From an uncultured Collinsella sp. (GTDB taxonomy: Bacteria; Actinomycetota; Coriobacteriia; Coriobacteriales; Coriobacteriaceae), in the NCBI GenBank assembly GCA_900756765.1, contig CAAELE010000013.1, positions 17,536-81,535 on the forward strand: a stretch of 64,000 nt of DNA, written 5' to 3'. The translations under genes and the position numbers were made by a program. The notes beneath the pieces are model-generated. The model was not told where the DNA came from. It saw only the letters and a program-made list of their open reading frames with translations, and made no database searches. Numbering within the stretch: the first letter of the stretch is position 1; each line of letters starts with the position of its first letter. Shown piece after piece: positions 55,257-63,916 of this stretch.

Positions 55257-55611
55257 GGTGACTCCTTAACGTGGCGGTGAATGTTGTAATGAAGTATAGG
55301 CATGTATATAGATATAGACAAGCACATCTAGACAAGTAGAAAAGAAATTAAAAATGCAGCCATCAGTTATGTCAGATTTAGCAGGCGAAATACTGGACAT
55401 ATACCGTTTACGGCCAATAATCAACCGTTTACCGACCGTAGTCTTTATGCTAACTTGTCTAGATAAGTGATGTGATAAAACGTAAGTGCAAGAAGTCAGG
55501 GACACGGGCCCACCCGTCCTATTGCACGAGGTACACGCAAACGGCGCGTCTGCGGTCTCGAGTGAAGCCAAAACCGCAGCGCTCCGAATGAAGAGAGGGG
55601 GATTCCCCGTC
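55257..55611. promoter_or_regulatory. Divergent promoter region with GntR-type operators
   Basis: Three sites share a TAGACAAG half: 55313-55323 (TATAGACAAGC), 55327-55337 (TCTAGACAAGT) and, palindromic, ACTTGTCTAGATAAGT at 55453-55468. They flank an A+T-rich stretch, two near the dehydrogenase start and one near the PTS side. This fits one repressor controlling both directions. No gene is present; the frame from 55486 to the PTS start is not supported. Confidence 0.6.
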
Positions 55612-57222
55612 ATGATGCAAAAGATACAACGTTTCGGCGGTGCAATGTACACGCCTGCAATTCTTTTCGCATTTTCCGGAATCGTCGTCGGCCTGGGTAC
55701 GTTGTTTACCACCGAGGCGATCTTTGGCGAGATGGCCACAGCGGGTCATCTTTGGTTTGATTGCTGGAATGTGCTGCTCCAGGGTGGTTGGACGCTCTTT
55801 AACCAGATGCCGTTGCTGTTTTGCGTAGCGTTGCCAATCTCGCTCGCGAACAAGCAGAACGCTCGCTGCTGCATGGAGGCTTTGGCCATCTACCTTACCT
55901 TCAACTACTTTGTAAGCACAATCTTGGGGCAGTGGGGCCCTGTCTTTGGGGTCGACTACTCTGTCGAGGCGGGCAGCGGTACTGGTCTTGCCACTATCGC
56001 AAGCATCAAAACGCTTGATATGGGCATCATGGGCGCGCTCATTATCTCTGGTATCGCCACGATGCTGCATAACAAGTTCTTCGACACCGAGCTTCCTGAG
56101 TGGCTGGGCGTGTTCTCGGGCTCCGTATTCATTTATATGATCGGTTTCTTCGTTATGGTTCCGGTCGCTCTTATCGCCTGCCTGGTGTGGCCGCATGTTC
56201 AGGCTGCTATCTCCGCCTTCCAGGGATTCATCCTTTCCGCCGGTACGTTTGGCGTGGGCGTCTTTGCTTTCTTCGAGCGCGTGTTGATTCCTACAGGCCT
56301 GCACCACTTTATCTATACGCCGTTCTATTATGACAACGCGGCGGTCAACGGCGGCATCTTTGCTGCTTGGGCCAACATCCTGCCCCAACTGGCTGCCGAT
56401 CCGAGCATTGCTCTTAAGGATGCCGCACCCTGGGCTGCCTATACCTGCCCTGGTTGGACTAAAGTCTTCGGCTCGCTTGGCGTCGCCATTGCGTTCTATA
56501 TGACCGCCAAACCCGAGCGCAAGCAGCGCGTCAAGGCTCTGCTCATTCCCGTCACCCTTACCGCTATGCTTTGCGGTATTACCGAGCCGCTTGACTTCAC
56601 CTTCCTGTTCATCGCGCCCGGCCTGTTCGTCGTCCACTGCGTGCTCGGAGCGCTCGGCTGCATGGCTCAAAACCTCCTTGGCGTCGTGGGCATCTTCGAC
56701 GGCGGCATCATCTCGATGCTCTCGTGGGACTGGCTGCCCCTTTGGGCCGCACACGGTCTGCAGTACGCCATCTCCATCCTTGTCGGTCTGTGCTTTACCG
56801 CTCTTTGGGTCGTTGTCTTCCGTTTCCTGATCGTCAAGTTCGACTTTAAGACCCCCGGTCGTGAGGATGACGATGTTGAGGTCGAGCTCAAGTCCAAGGC
56901 CGACTACAAGCAAAAGCAGGGCGGTGCTGCTGCTGGCAAATCGGTCGCCCAGAATAAAGATGATGAGCGCTTGGTGCTTGCCGAGAACATCCTCGATCTG
57001 CTCGGTGGCACGGATAACATCATCGATGTAACTAACTGCGCTACCCGTCTGCGCGTTAACGTCAAGGACAAGAGCGTCGTTGCACCCGAGGCTTCCTTCA
57101 AGGCGATCGGTACGCATGGCTTGGTGGTCCAAGGTCAGTCGATCCAGGTCATCATCGGCCTTACCGTCCCGCAGGTTCGCAAGAAGTTCGAGAGTCTTCT
57201 GAAGTTCGAGAGTCTTCTGTAA
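55612..57222 (+). CDS. PTS alpha-glucoside-type IICB component
   Basis: A 536-residue membrane transporter that imports and phosphorylates an alpha-glucoside. Residues about 1-430 are IIC with 10 or so helices, and GITEPLDFTFLF near residue 325 is the conserved IIC motif. About 455-530 is IIB with the phosphocysteine in NCATRLRVNV. No IIA domain follows. The start may be ATG 55612 (GAGAGGGGGA upstream) or 55588. The last 12 residues are a tandem KFESLL repeat made by an exact 18-bp duplication (57184-57219). It is similar in layout to AglA/MalX. GH4 follows after 154 nt. Confidence 0.9.
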   Translation: MMQKIQRFGGAMYTPAILFAFSGIVVGLGTLFTTEAIFGEMATAGHLWFDCWNVLLQGGWTLFNQMPLLFCVALPISLANKQNARCCMEALAIYLTFNYFVSTILGQWGPVFGVDYSVEAGSGTGLATIASIKTLDMGIMGALIISGIATMLHNKFFDTELPEWLGVFSGSVFIYMIGFFVMVPVALIACLVWPHVQAAISAFQGFILSAGTFGVGVFAFFERVLIPTGLHHFIYTPFYYDNAAVNGGIFAAWANILPQLAADPSIALKDAAPWAAYTCPGWTKVFGSLGVAIAFYMTAKPERKQRVKALLIPVTLTAMLCGITEPLDFTFLFIAPGLFVVHCVLGALGCMAQNLLGVVGIFDGGIISMLSWDWLPLWAAHGLQYAISILVGLCFTALWVVVFRFLIVKFDFKTPGREDDDVEVELKSKADYKQKQGGAAAGKSVAQNKDDERLVLAENILDLLGGTDNIIDVTNCATRLRVNVKDKSVVAPEASFKAIGTHGLVVQGQSIQVIIGLTVPQVRKKFESLLKFESLL

Positions 57223-57240
57223 ACCATCGTCCATCGAAAC

Positions 57241-57279
57241 AATCGGCCTTGCGAGCCGGTATGCACCGCAAGGCCGATT
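57241..57279 (+). terminator. Intercistronic hairpin between PTS and GH4 genes
   Basis: AATCGGCCTTGCG and CGCAAGGCCGATT are perfect complements with a 13-nt loop. The following CTAGAGATAAAAAAC has no T run, so it may adjust expression or stability rather than stop transcription. Confidence 0.55.
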
Positions 57280-57376
57280 CTAGAGATAAAAAACTCCACT
57301 TCTAGGTAACAATTCCAAACCGTACAGGCCGCGTGCGGGGATGGATTGAGCAAGCGGCCAGAATGAGGAGGACATC

Positions 57377-58720
57377 ATGTCCAAGAAAAACTATGCCGTG
57401 ACCATTGCCGGCGGTGGCTCTACCTTCACTCCGGGCATTGCCCTGATGCTGCTTGAGGAGCGCGACCGCTTCCCGGTCAACAAGGTGACCTTCTACGACA
57501 ACAACGCCGAGCGCCAGGAGATCGTGGCAAAGGCCTGCGAGATCTACTTCCACGAGAACGCACCCGAGGTTGAGTTTAGCTACACCACCGACCCCGAGAC
57601 CGCATTCACCGGGACCGACTTCGTCCTCGCTCACATCCGCGTGGGTCTCTACGCTATGCGCGAGCTCGACGAGAAGATTCCTCTCAAGTACGGCTGCGTT
57701 GGTCAGGAGACCTGCGGCGCTGGCGGCATCGCCTACGGTATGCGCTCCATCGGCGGTGTCATCGAGATCCTGGACTACATGGAGAAGTACAGCCCCAACG
57801 CCTGGATGCTCAACTACTCCAACCCCGCGGCCATCGTCGCCGAGGCCTGCCGCGTGCTGCGCCCCAACAGCCGCATCATCAACATCTGCGACATGCCGAT
57901 CGATCTCATGGATAAGATGAGCCGTATGTGCGGCATCAAGGATCGTCGCGAGCTGCAGTACAGCTACTACGGCCTCAACCACTTTGGTTGGTGGAGCAAG
58001 ATCTACGACAAGGAGGGTAACGACCTCATGCCGCAGATCAAGGAGCACATGGCAAAGAACGGCTACTTGGACGGCATTGAGCACGAGGCCGGTAAGGAGC
58101 AGCACGTCGAGGAGAGCTGGATTCACACCTTCGGCAAGGCCAAGGATGTCTATGCTGTCGATCCCGAGACGATTCCCAACACCTACCTCAAGTACTACCT
58201 GTACCCGGACTATGTTGTCGAGACGTCTGACCCCAACTACACTCGCGCCAATGAGGTTATGGACGGCCGCGAGAAGAAGGTCTTTGGCGCTTGCCGCGAC
58301 ATCATCGCCAAGGGTACTGCCAAGGACGGCGGCTTTGAGCCCGACGTACACGCCAACTACATCGTCGACCTTGCCTGCGCGCTGGCCGAGAACACGCTCG
58401 AGCGCTTCCTGCTGATTGTCCCCAACGATGGCGCTGTGCCCAACTTCGACCCGACGGCCATGGTCGAGGTGCCTTGCATCGTTGGCTCCAACGGCTTTGA
58501 GAAGATCTGCCAGGGCCCGATCCCGCAGTTCCAGAAGGGCCTGATGGAGCAGCAGGTTTCCGTCGAGAAGCTCGTTGTCCAGGCTTGGGTCGAGGGCAGC
58601 TACCAGAAGCTCTGGCAGGCACTCACGCTCTCCAAGACCATTCCTTCGGCGAGCGTTGCCAAGCAGATCCTGGACGAGCTCATCGAGGCCAACAAGGATT
58701 TCTGGCCCGAGCTTAAGTAA
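57377..58720 (+). CDS. 6-phospho-alpha-glucosidase, GH4 family
   Basis: A 447-residue NAD+ and Mn-dependent glycosidase that hydrolyses phosphorylated maltose-type disaccharides delivered by the PTS. The NAD site is VTIAGGGSTFTPGIAL near residue 8. YSNPAAIVAE near residue 150, the metal Cys in NICDMP near residue 172 and the His in YYGLNHFGWWS near residue 203 match the MalH/GlvA branch. The ATG at 57377 follows AATGAGGAGG. Pairing with IICB and a UTRA repressor makes a complete uptake and cleavage module except for EIIA. Confidence 0.94.
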   Translation: MSKKNYAVTIAGGGSTFTPGIALMLLEERDRFPVNKVTFYDNNAERQEIVAKACEIYFHENAPEVEFSYTTDPETAFTGTDFVLAHIRVGLYAMRELDEKIPLKYGCVGQETCGAGGIAYGMRSIGGVIEILDYMEKYSPNAWMLNYSNPAAIVAEACRVLRPNSRIINICDMPIDLMDKMSRMCGIKDRRELQYSYYGLNHFGWWSKIYDKEGNDLMPQIKEHMAKNGYLDGIEHEAGKEQHVEESWIHTFGKAKDVYAVDPETIPNTYLKYYLYPDYVVETSDPNYTRANEVMDGREKKVFGACRDIIAKGTAKDGGFEPDVHANYIVDLACALAENTLERFLLIVPNDGAVPNFDPTAMVEVPCIVGSNGFEKICQGPIPQFQKGLMEQQVSVEKLVVQAWVEGSYQKLWQALTLSKTIPSASVAKQILDELIEANKDFWPELK

Positions 58721-58847
58721 GGACTGCTGTCTCGAACTCTCACGCATCTCTGCTTCATTTGCGCCGCCGCGGTGTCCGGATTCGCCCGGATGCTGCGGCG
58801 GCGCTATACTTATGCAGTTTGAAGTACCTGTATCAAAAGGAGCTGTC

Positions 58848-59924
58848 GTGTCCCTTTCCATCGGTATCGTGGGCCTGCCCAACGTGGGCAAGTCGACGCT
58901 GTTCACCGCGCTTACCAAAAAGACCGGCCTTGCCGCCAACTACCCGTTTGCCACGATCGACCCCAACGTGGGTATCGTCGATGTGCCCGATAGCCGCCTG
59001 CAAAAGCTTGCCGACATCGTCAACCCGGGCCGCATTGTGCCGGCTACGGTCGAGTTTGTCGACATCGCTGGCCTGGTGAAGGGTGCCAACGAGGGCGAGG
59101 GTCTGGGCAACCAGTTCTTGGCCAACATTCGCGAGACCGATGCCATCTGCGAGGTCGTGCGCTACTTTAAGGACCCCAACGTCATGCGTGAGGTGGGCCG
59201 CACGGGTGAGTTCGTCGATCCTGCCGGCGATGCCGACACCATCATGACCGAGCTCATCCTGGCCGATATGGGCACGCTCGAGAAGCAGCTGCCTAAGCTC
59301 GAGAAGGAGGCCAAGCGCGACAAGGAACTCATGCCCAAGTTTGAGGTCGCCAAGCGCCTGCTTGCCTGGCTCAACGAAGGCAAGCGCGCCGCGTCCATGG
59401 AGATGACCGACGAGGAGCGTGCCGCTGCCAAGGGCCTGTTCCTGCTCACCATGAAGCCCATCCTGTATGTGGCCAACGTGGACGAGGATATGCTCAACGA
59501 CGACCTGGCGCCCATCGATGGCGTCAAGCCGCTGCCCATCTGCGCCAAGATTGAGGCCGAGCTTTCCGAGCTCGATCCCGAGGACGCCGCCGACTACCTG
59601 GAGAGCCTGGGCCTGGAGCAGCCCGGTCTGGACGTGCTCGCGCAGGCGGCCTATAAGCTGCTCGGTCTGCAGTCGTTCTTTACGGCCGGCGAGATGGAGG
59701 TCAAGGCCTGGACGGTTCGTCAGGGCGCAACCGCCCCGCAGGCTGCCGGCGTCATCCACACCGACTTTGAGCGCGGCTTTATTAAGGCCGAGGTCATTGG
59801 CTATGACGACTACATCGAGCTCGGCGGCGAGCAGGGCGCCAAGGCCGCCGGCAAACTGCGTATTGAGGGCAAGGACTATGTCATGGCCGATGGCGACGTC
59901 GTGCACTTCCGCTTTAACGTGTAA
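58848..59924 (+). CDS. ychF: Redox-regulated ATPase YchF
   Basis: A 358-residue universally conserved Obg-like P-loop NTPase that prefers ATP and associates with ribosomes. GLPNVGKSTLFTALT near residue 8 is the P-loop. ANYPFATIDPNVG and DIAGLVKGANEGEGLGNQFL follow as G2/G3-region signatures. The coiled-coil insertion (about 130-200) and C-terminal TGS domain with VRQGATAPQAAGVIHTDFE are present. The GTG start at 58848 follows AAAGGAGC. It is followed after 11 nt by a small membrane protein. Confidence 0.96.
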   Translation: MSLSIGIVGLPNVGKSTLFTALTKKTGLAANYPFATIDPNVGIVDVPDSRLQKLADIVNPGRIVPATVEFVDIAGLVKGANEGEGLGNQFLANIRETDAICEVVRYFKDPNVMREVGRTGEFVDPAGDADTIMTELILADMGTLEKQLPKLEKEAKRDKELMPKFEVAKRLLAWLNEGKRAASMEMTDEERAAAKGLFLLTMKPILYVANVDEDMLNDDLAPIDGVKPLPICAKIEAELSELDPEDAADYLESLGLEQPGLDVLAQAAYKLLGLQSFFTAGEMEVKAWTVRQGATAPQAAGVIHTDFERGFIKAEVIGYDDYIELGGEQGAKAAGKLRIEGKDYVMADGDVVHFRFNV

Positions 59925-59935
59925 GGGCGACGCAT

Positions 59936-60319
59936 ATGTTTAAATACGGCAAAAAAGCTGGCTACATGGGTATTGCGCTGCTCGTACTTGCGGTGATTCC
60001 GCTGGTGGTCGCAGCGTGCGTTATCCCCAACATTGGTCCCGAGGTGGCAACGAAGTTTAATGCCGCCGGCGAGGCGACGCGCTGGGGCAAGAGCTACGAG
60101 CTGTTGGCGCTGCCGGTACTCAATCTGCTGCTGAGCGTGGCGACGTACTTTACGGCGGGACGCCAGGCAAAAAATAATGATGACTCCGCCGCCATGGCGC
60201 GCATCGTGTGCGAGCGCTACCTGCGCAACGGTTGCATCACGGGTGTGTTCCTCAACGTGATCAACGTTTACTTTATGTACTCGGCGATTACCGGAACGGG
60301 CTTTGGCTTTGGTTTCTAG
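59936..60319 (+). CDS. Small membrane protein with DUF1648-like start
   Basis: A 127-residue protein with three predicted membrane helices (about 10-30, 55-75, 97-118). The NIGPEVATKFNAAGEATRWG segment after helix 1 resembles DUF1648/SdpI-type proteins, in which a conserved H/K-x-N-x-x-G precedes helix 2. It may be cotranscribed with ychF (11-nt gap, AAGGGCGACG before the start). Function unknown. Confidence 0.65.
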   Translation: MFKYGKKAGYMGIALLVLAVIPLVVAACVIPNIGPEVATKFNAAGEATRWGKSYELLALPVLNLLLSVATYFTAGRQAKNNDDSAAMARIVCERYLRNGCITGVFLNVINVYFMYSAITGTGFGFGF

Positions 60320-60328
60320 CTTGTCCTT

Positions 60329-60718
60329 TTAGGCAACGAGCCTGCAAGCATATTCGATGGCTGCTGCGAGGCCGCCGCTCGATCGTGGTTTAAAGACCAT
60401 GTCGGCGGCGGCCTCGTTTTCGTATCCGGCGCCGCGAAGGCAGAGCGCGATACCGGCTTCCAGGAGAAGGGGCAGACCGCGTTGGCTGGTTGCGATCACG
60501 ACAGCCTGATTGAGTGAGCAGCTGTGCGCTTGGCATCGGATGGCAAGTTCACCTTGCGCCGGGCAAGGGACCAGAACGGCGGCGACGCGACTTGATAGCA
60601 ATGCAAATGCTGTGCGCTCATCGGGCGAAAGGCATTCTGCTTCAACGACGACGAGCTTGGGCGGCGCGCTGTTTGTGCGAAGCGTGGCTCGGTACATGCG
60701 GACCGAAGAACCCGACAT
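60329..60718 (-). CDS. Hypothetical protein, divergent from an HTH regulator
   Basis: A 129-residue soluble protein beginning MSGSSVRMYRATLR; the start at 60718 has CAGGAG upstream. It contains KLVVVEAECLSP then several Ala/Val/Leu-rich strands with isolated cysteines (CPAQ, CQAHSC, CLRGAGY, CRLVA). The order of strands and helices might suggest a receiver-like or Rossmann-like alpha/beta fold, without a recognisable active site. It shares a 76-bp divergent promoter with the HTH gene, centred on a perfect palindrome. I do not recognise the family. Confidence 0.55.
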   Translation of the reverse strand: MSGSSVRMYRATLRTNSAPPKLVVVEAECLSPDERTAFALLSSRVAAVLVPCPAQGELAIRCQAHSCSLNQAVVIATSQRGLPLLLEAGIALCLRGAGYENEAAADMVFKPRSSGGLAAAIEYACRLVA

Positions 60719-60742
60719 AGAAAACTCCTGTGTATTCGGCAA

Positions 60743-60764
60743 AACGTAAACTATAGTTTACGTT
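60743..60764. promoter_or_regulatory. Perfect 22-bp palindrome (likely operator)
   Basis: The palindrome is centred on AAACTATAGTTT and is exact over all 22 bases. It lies 25 bases from the hypothetical gene's start and 30 from the HTH start, the position of an autoregulatory operator. Confidence 0.7.
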
Positions 60765-60794
60765 TATGTTCGGCTCCATTTCAAACTCGGCTGC

Positions 60795-61013
60795 ATGGAC
60801 GAACGTGCGAAACAGATTCTTGGCAGGCGGGTCGAAGAGACACGCAGGGACCTTGGTATCTCCAAGGTTGATTTTTGTGTGGCAACAGGAATCAGCCGAC
60901 CCTACCTCGACCGAATCGAAGATGGGACGGCAAATTTCACGCTCAAGGTTCTATTTAAGATCGCGCCCGCACTCGGCATGACGGTGTCAGAACTTCTCGA
61001 AGGTATCGAATAG
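60795..61013 (+). CDS. Small XRE-family HTH regulator
   Basis: A 72-residue protein that is essentially one Cro/C1-type helix-turn-helix domain: helices 2-3 are KVDFCVATGISRPYLDRIEDG, read in two parts, and LGMTVSELLEGIE closes the fold. The ATG at 60795 gives the full domain; the alternative frame from 60766 is a shadow. Small XRE proteins often act as repressors of a divergent partner or as antitoxins. The perfect palindrome between the two genes is its likely target. Confidence 0.85.
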   Translation: MDERAKQILGRRVEETRRDLGISKVDFCVATGISRPYLDRIEDGTANFTLKVLFKIAPALGMTVSELLEGIE

Positions 61014-61035
61014 GGGATACCCGTCGACAGCTGAA

Positions 61036-62049
61036 TTACGCCATCGGGATGCGGTCGTGGTTGACTTGGCTGTAGAACAGGCGCTGAATCTCGGCTGCAT
61101 CGCGTGACTGGCCGAGTGCCCACATGGTCTTGGCCACGAGCGTCTCGGTGGTCATGTCATCGCCGCGCAGAATGCCCGGATGATCGGCGTAAGCACGGCC
61201 GACCTCATAAACGCCCAGATCGAGGCCCTCTTCGGGAACCTGCGTGGTCATAACAACGGTGCGACCCGAATTGACCCAGCGGAAAATTGCCTCCTGGAAG
61301 GACTCGCCGGACTCACCAAACTCGGGAATACCGCCAATGCCAAAGGTCTCCAGGATTACAGCATCGTAGCTATCGGCAAGAGCGTCGAGGATGCCCGGGT
61401 TTACGCCGGGCGTAAGCTTGAGTACAAATACGCGCGGATCGATGCTGTCGTAGAAACGTACCGGGTTTTCGCCCTGATGCGTGCCGTGAAGCCCGTTGCG
61501 CACGATGCGGTCGTTGCGGATATAGGCGATGGGCGGATAGTTGACGCTAATGAACGCATTAAAGCTCATGGTGCGCTGCTTGCGGGCGCGCGTGCCGGCA
61601 ATGGCGACGCCGCCAAACACAATCGACACATCGTGCGAATGCTCGTCGAGCGCATAGAGCAGGCTCTGGTACAGGTTGAGCTTGGCGTCGGTAAAGGGAT
61701 TGCCCATGGGCTTTTGCGAGCCGGTGAGCACGATGGGCTTGGGGCTGTCCTGAATCAGGTAAGAAAGCGCTGCCGCGGTGTAGCTCATGGTGTCGGTGCC
61801 GTGCAGAATCACGAAGCCGTCGTGGTCGGCATAACCCTCGACGATGACGTCGCGGATACGCATCCAGTCGCTCGGGCGCATGTTGGTGCTGTCGATGTTC
61901 ATGGGCTGCACGACGTCGAGCTCGCAGAGGCCCGAGATCTCGGGGACGCTCTGGGCGAGCTCCTCACCGGTCAGGGCGGGGGAGAGGCCGTTGCCGTCCT
62001 CGGTCGATGCGATGGTGCCGCCCGTGGCGATGAGAAGGATGCGCTTCAT
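61036..62049 (-). CDS. ansA: L-asparaginase (type I-like)
   Basis: A 337-residue cytoplasmic amidohydrolase converting asparagine to aspartate and ammonia. The first catalytic Thr is in ATGGTIAST near residue 8. The second Thr with Asp is in VILHGTDTMSYTA near residue 85, followed by PIVLTGSQKPMG near residue 110 with the catalytic Lys region. No signal peptide is present; the start at 62049 follows ATAGGAAT, and the frame to 62121 is unsupported. It is convergent with the HTH gene and divergent from guaA. Confidence 0.94.
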   Translation of the reverse strand: MKRILLIATGGTIASTEDGNGLSPALTGEELAQSVPEISGLCELDVVQPMNIDSTNMRPSDWMRIRDVIVEGYADHDGFVILHGTDTMSYTAAALSYLIQDSPKPIVLTGSQKPMGNPFTDAKLNLYQSLLYALDEHSHDVSIVFGGVAIAGTRARKQRTMSFNAFISVNYPPIAYIRNDRIVRNGLHGTHQGENPVRFYDSIDPRVFVLKLTPGVNPGILDALADSYDAVILETFGIGGIPEFGESGESFQEAIFRWVNSGRTVVMTTQVPEEGLDLGVYEVGRAYADHPGILRGDDMTTETLVAKTMWALGQSRDAAEIQRLFYSQVNHDRIPMA

Positions 62050-62317
62050 GCTGGTATTCCTATCGTATTTGCCGCCGCAGAGGCGGAGTCGTTCGGCAGT
62101 ATTGTGGCACAGGGCGTCCAATGTTCAAACGTATTACATCATCTGTAACGTTTGGTAACACTTCAATTGCCGTCAAATAGGGACCATGGTCGTGCGTTTG
62201 CCGTGCGCTGATGGCTGCGAGGGACGAGAAACCCCATATAACGTGTACACTATGGAGGTTATTTTCGTTCATTCACGCGGGCGGGCACCGGCTCCCCGCC
62301 AACAGGAGGGGGAAACC

Positions 62318-63916
62318 ATGGATCAAAAGGCTTCCGCAAAGGTCCTCGTACTCGACTTTGGTGCGCAGTACGGTCAGCTCATTGCCCGTCGCGTCCGCGA
62401 CCTCAACGTGTATTCCGAGATCGTTCCCTGCGACATCTCGGCCGATGAGATTCGCGAGATGAACGCCTCTGCACTCATCCTTTCCGGCGGCCCGGCCTCC
62501 GTGTACGCCGAGGACGCTCCGTCCATCGACCCCGCCATCTTTGACCTGGGTCTTCCTGTCCTGGGCTTCTGCTACGGTCATCAGATCACGGCCGTGACGC
62601 TCGGCGGCAAGGTCGGCCACTCCGAGGTGGGCGAGTACGGTCGCGCCACCATCACGCGCACGGCCGGCGCCAAGCTCTTTAACTCCACGCCCATGGAGCA
62701 GACCGTGTGGATGAGCCACCGCGACGCCGTGTCCGAGGTGCCCGAGGGCTTTACCGTTACCGCCAGTACCGACGTGTGCCCGGTTGCCGCCATGGAGTGC
62801 CCAGAGCGCAAAATCTTCACCACGCAGTTCCACCCCGAGGTCAAGCACTCCGAGTACGGTCAGCAGCTGCTGAGCAACTTCCTGTTTGAGATCTGCGGCC
62901 TGGAGCCCAACTGGAGCATGGACAACTTGGTCGAGACCATGACGGTCGAGTTCCGCGAGAAGGTCGGCGACGACCGCGTGATTCTGGCCCTGTCCGGCGG
63001 CGTCGACTCCTCCGTCGTGGCTGCGTTGGGCGCCCGCGCCGTGGGCAAGCAGATGACCTGTGTGTTCATCAACCACGGCCTGCTGCGCAAGGGCGAGCCC
63101 GAGCAGGTGGAGGAGGTCTTTACCAAGCAGTTTGACGTCGACTTTATCCACGTCCACGCCGAGGACCGCTATGCCGAGCTTCTGGCTGGCGTGACCGAGC
63201 CCGAGGAGAAGCGCCGCATCATCGGTACGCAGTTCTGGAAAGAGTTCTTCGCCGTGGCGCAGCAGCTCGAGACCGATGGTAAGCCGGTCAAGTACCTGGC
63301 TCAGGGCACCATCTACCCCGACATCATCGAGTCCGGCGCTCGCAAGACGGGCGGCAAGACGGCCACCATCAAGAGCCACCACAACCTGATCCCGTTCCCC
63401 GAGGGCGTACACTTCGACCTTATTGAGCCGCTCGACCACTTCTTTAAGGACGAGGTCCGCGCGCTTGGCCTGGCGCTTGGCCTGCCGGGTCACATCGTGT
63501 TCCGTCAGCCTTTCCCGGGCCCGGGTCTGGCCATCCGCATCATCGGCGCGGTCGACAAGGAGAAACTCGAGATTCTCAAGAATGCCGACGCCATCGTGCG
63601 CGAGGAGCTCGATGCCTACAACCAGCGTCTGTTTGAGCAGACCGGCGAGCGCAACTCCGAGCACAGCTGCTGGCAGTATTTCGCGGTTCTGCCCGACATC
63701 AAGTCCGTCGGCGTTATGGGCGACGAGCGCACCTACCAGCGCCCGATCATCCTGCGTGCCGTCGAGTCCAGCGATGCCATGACCGCCGACTGGGCCAAGC
63801 TGCCCTACGACGTGCTGGCCCGCATCTCCGGCCGCATCGTTGCCGAGGTTCCCGGCGCCAACCGCGTCTGCTACGACATCACGTCCAAGCCGCCTGCGAC
63901 GATCGAGTGGGAGTAG
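62318..63916 (+). CDS. guaA: GMP synthase (glutamine-hydrolysing)
   Basis: A 532-residue two-module enzyme converting XMP to GMP. The N-terminal glutamine amidotransferase has ILSGGPASVYAED, the nucleophile Cys in GFCYGHQ near residue 88, and the His-Glu pair in FHPEVKH near residue 175. The ATP pyrophosphatase has the P-loop ALSGGVDSSVVAAL near residue 225. The C-terminal dimerisation domain includes RQPFPGPGLAIRI and ends KPPATIEWE. The ATG at 62318 follows AGGAGGGGG. The leader (62050-62317) has a TACACT -10-like element near 62247 but no purine riboswitch that I can see. Confidence 0.97.
   Translation: MDQKASAKVLVLDFGAQYGQLIARRVRDLNVYSEIVPCDISADEIREMNASALILSGGPASVYAEDAPSIDPAIFDLGLPVLGFCYGHQITAVTLGGKVGHSEVGEYGRATITRTAGAKLFNSTPMEQTVWMSHRDAVSEVPEGFTVTASTDVCPVAAMECPERKIFTTQFHPEVKHSEYGQQLLSNFLFEICGLEPNWSMDNLVETMTVEFREKVGDDRVILALSGGVDSSVVAALGARAVGKQMTCVFINHGLLRKGEPEQVEEVFTKQFDVDFIHVHAEDRYAELLAGVTEPEEKRRIIGTQFWKEFFAVAQQLETDGKPVKYLAQGTIYPDIIESGARKTGGKTATIKSHHNLIPFPEGVHFDLIEPLDHFFKDEVRALGLALGLPGHIVFRQPFPGPGLAIRIIGAVDKEKLEILKNADAIVREELDAYNQRLFEQTGERNSEHSCWQYFAVLPDIKSVGVMGDERTYQRPIILRAVESSDAMTADWAKLPYDVLARISGRIVAEVPGANRVCYDITSKPPATIEWE

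Noticed and set aside
62050..62317. Purine riboswitch before guaA
   Set aside because: No three-way junction pattern or conserved core bases are visible in the leader.
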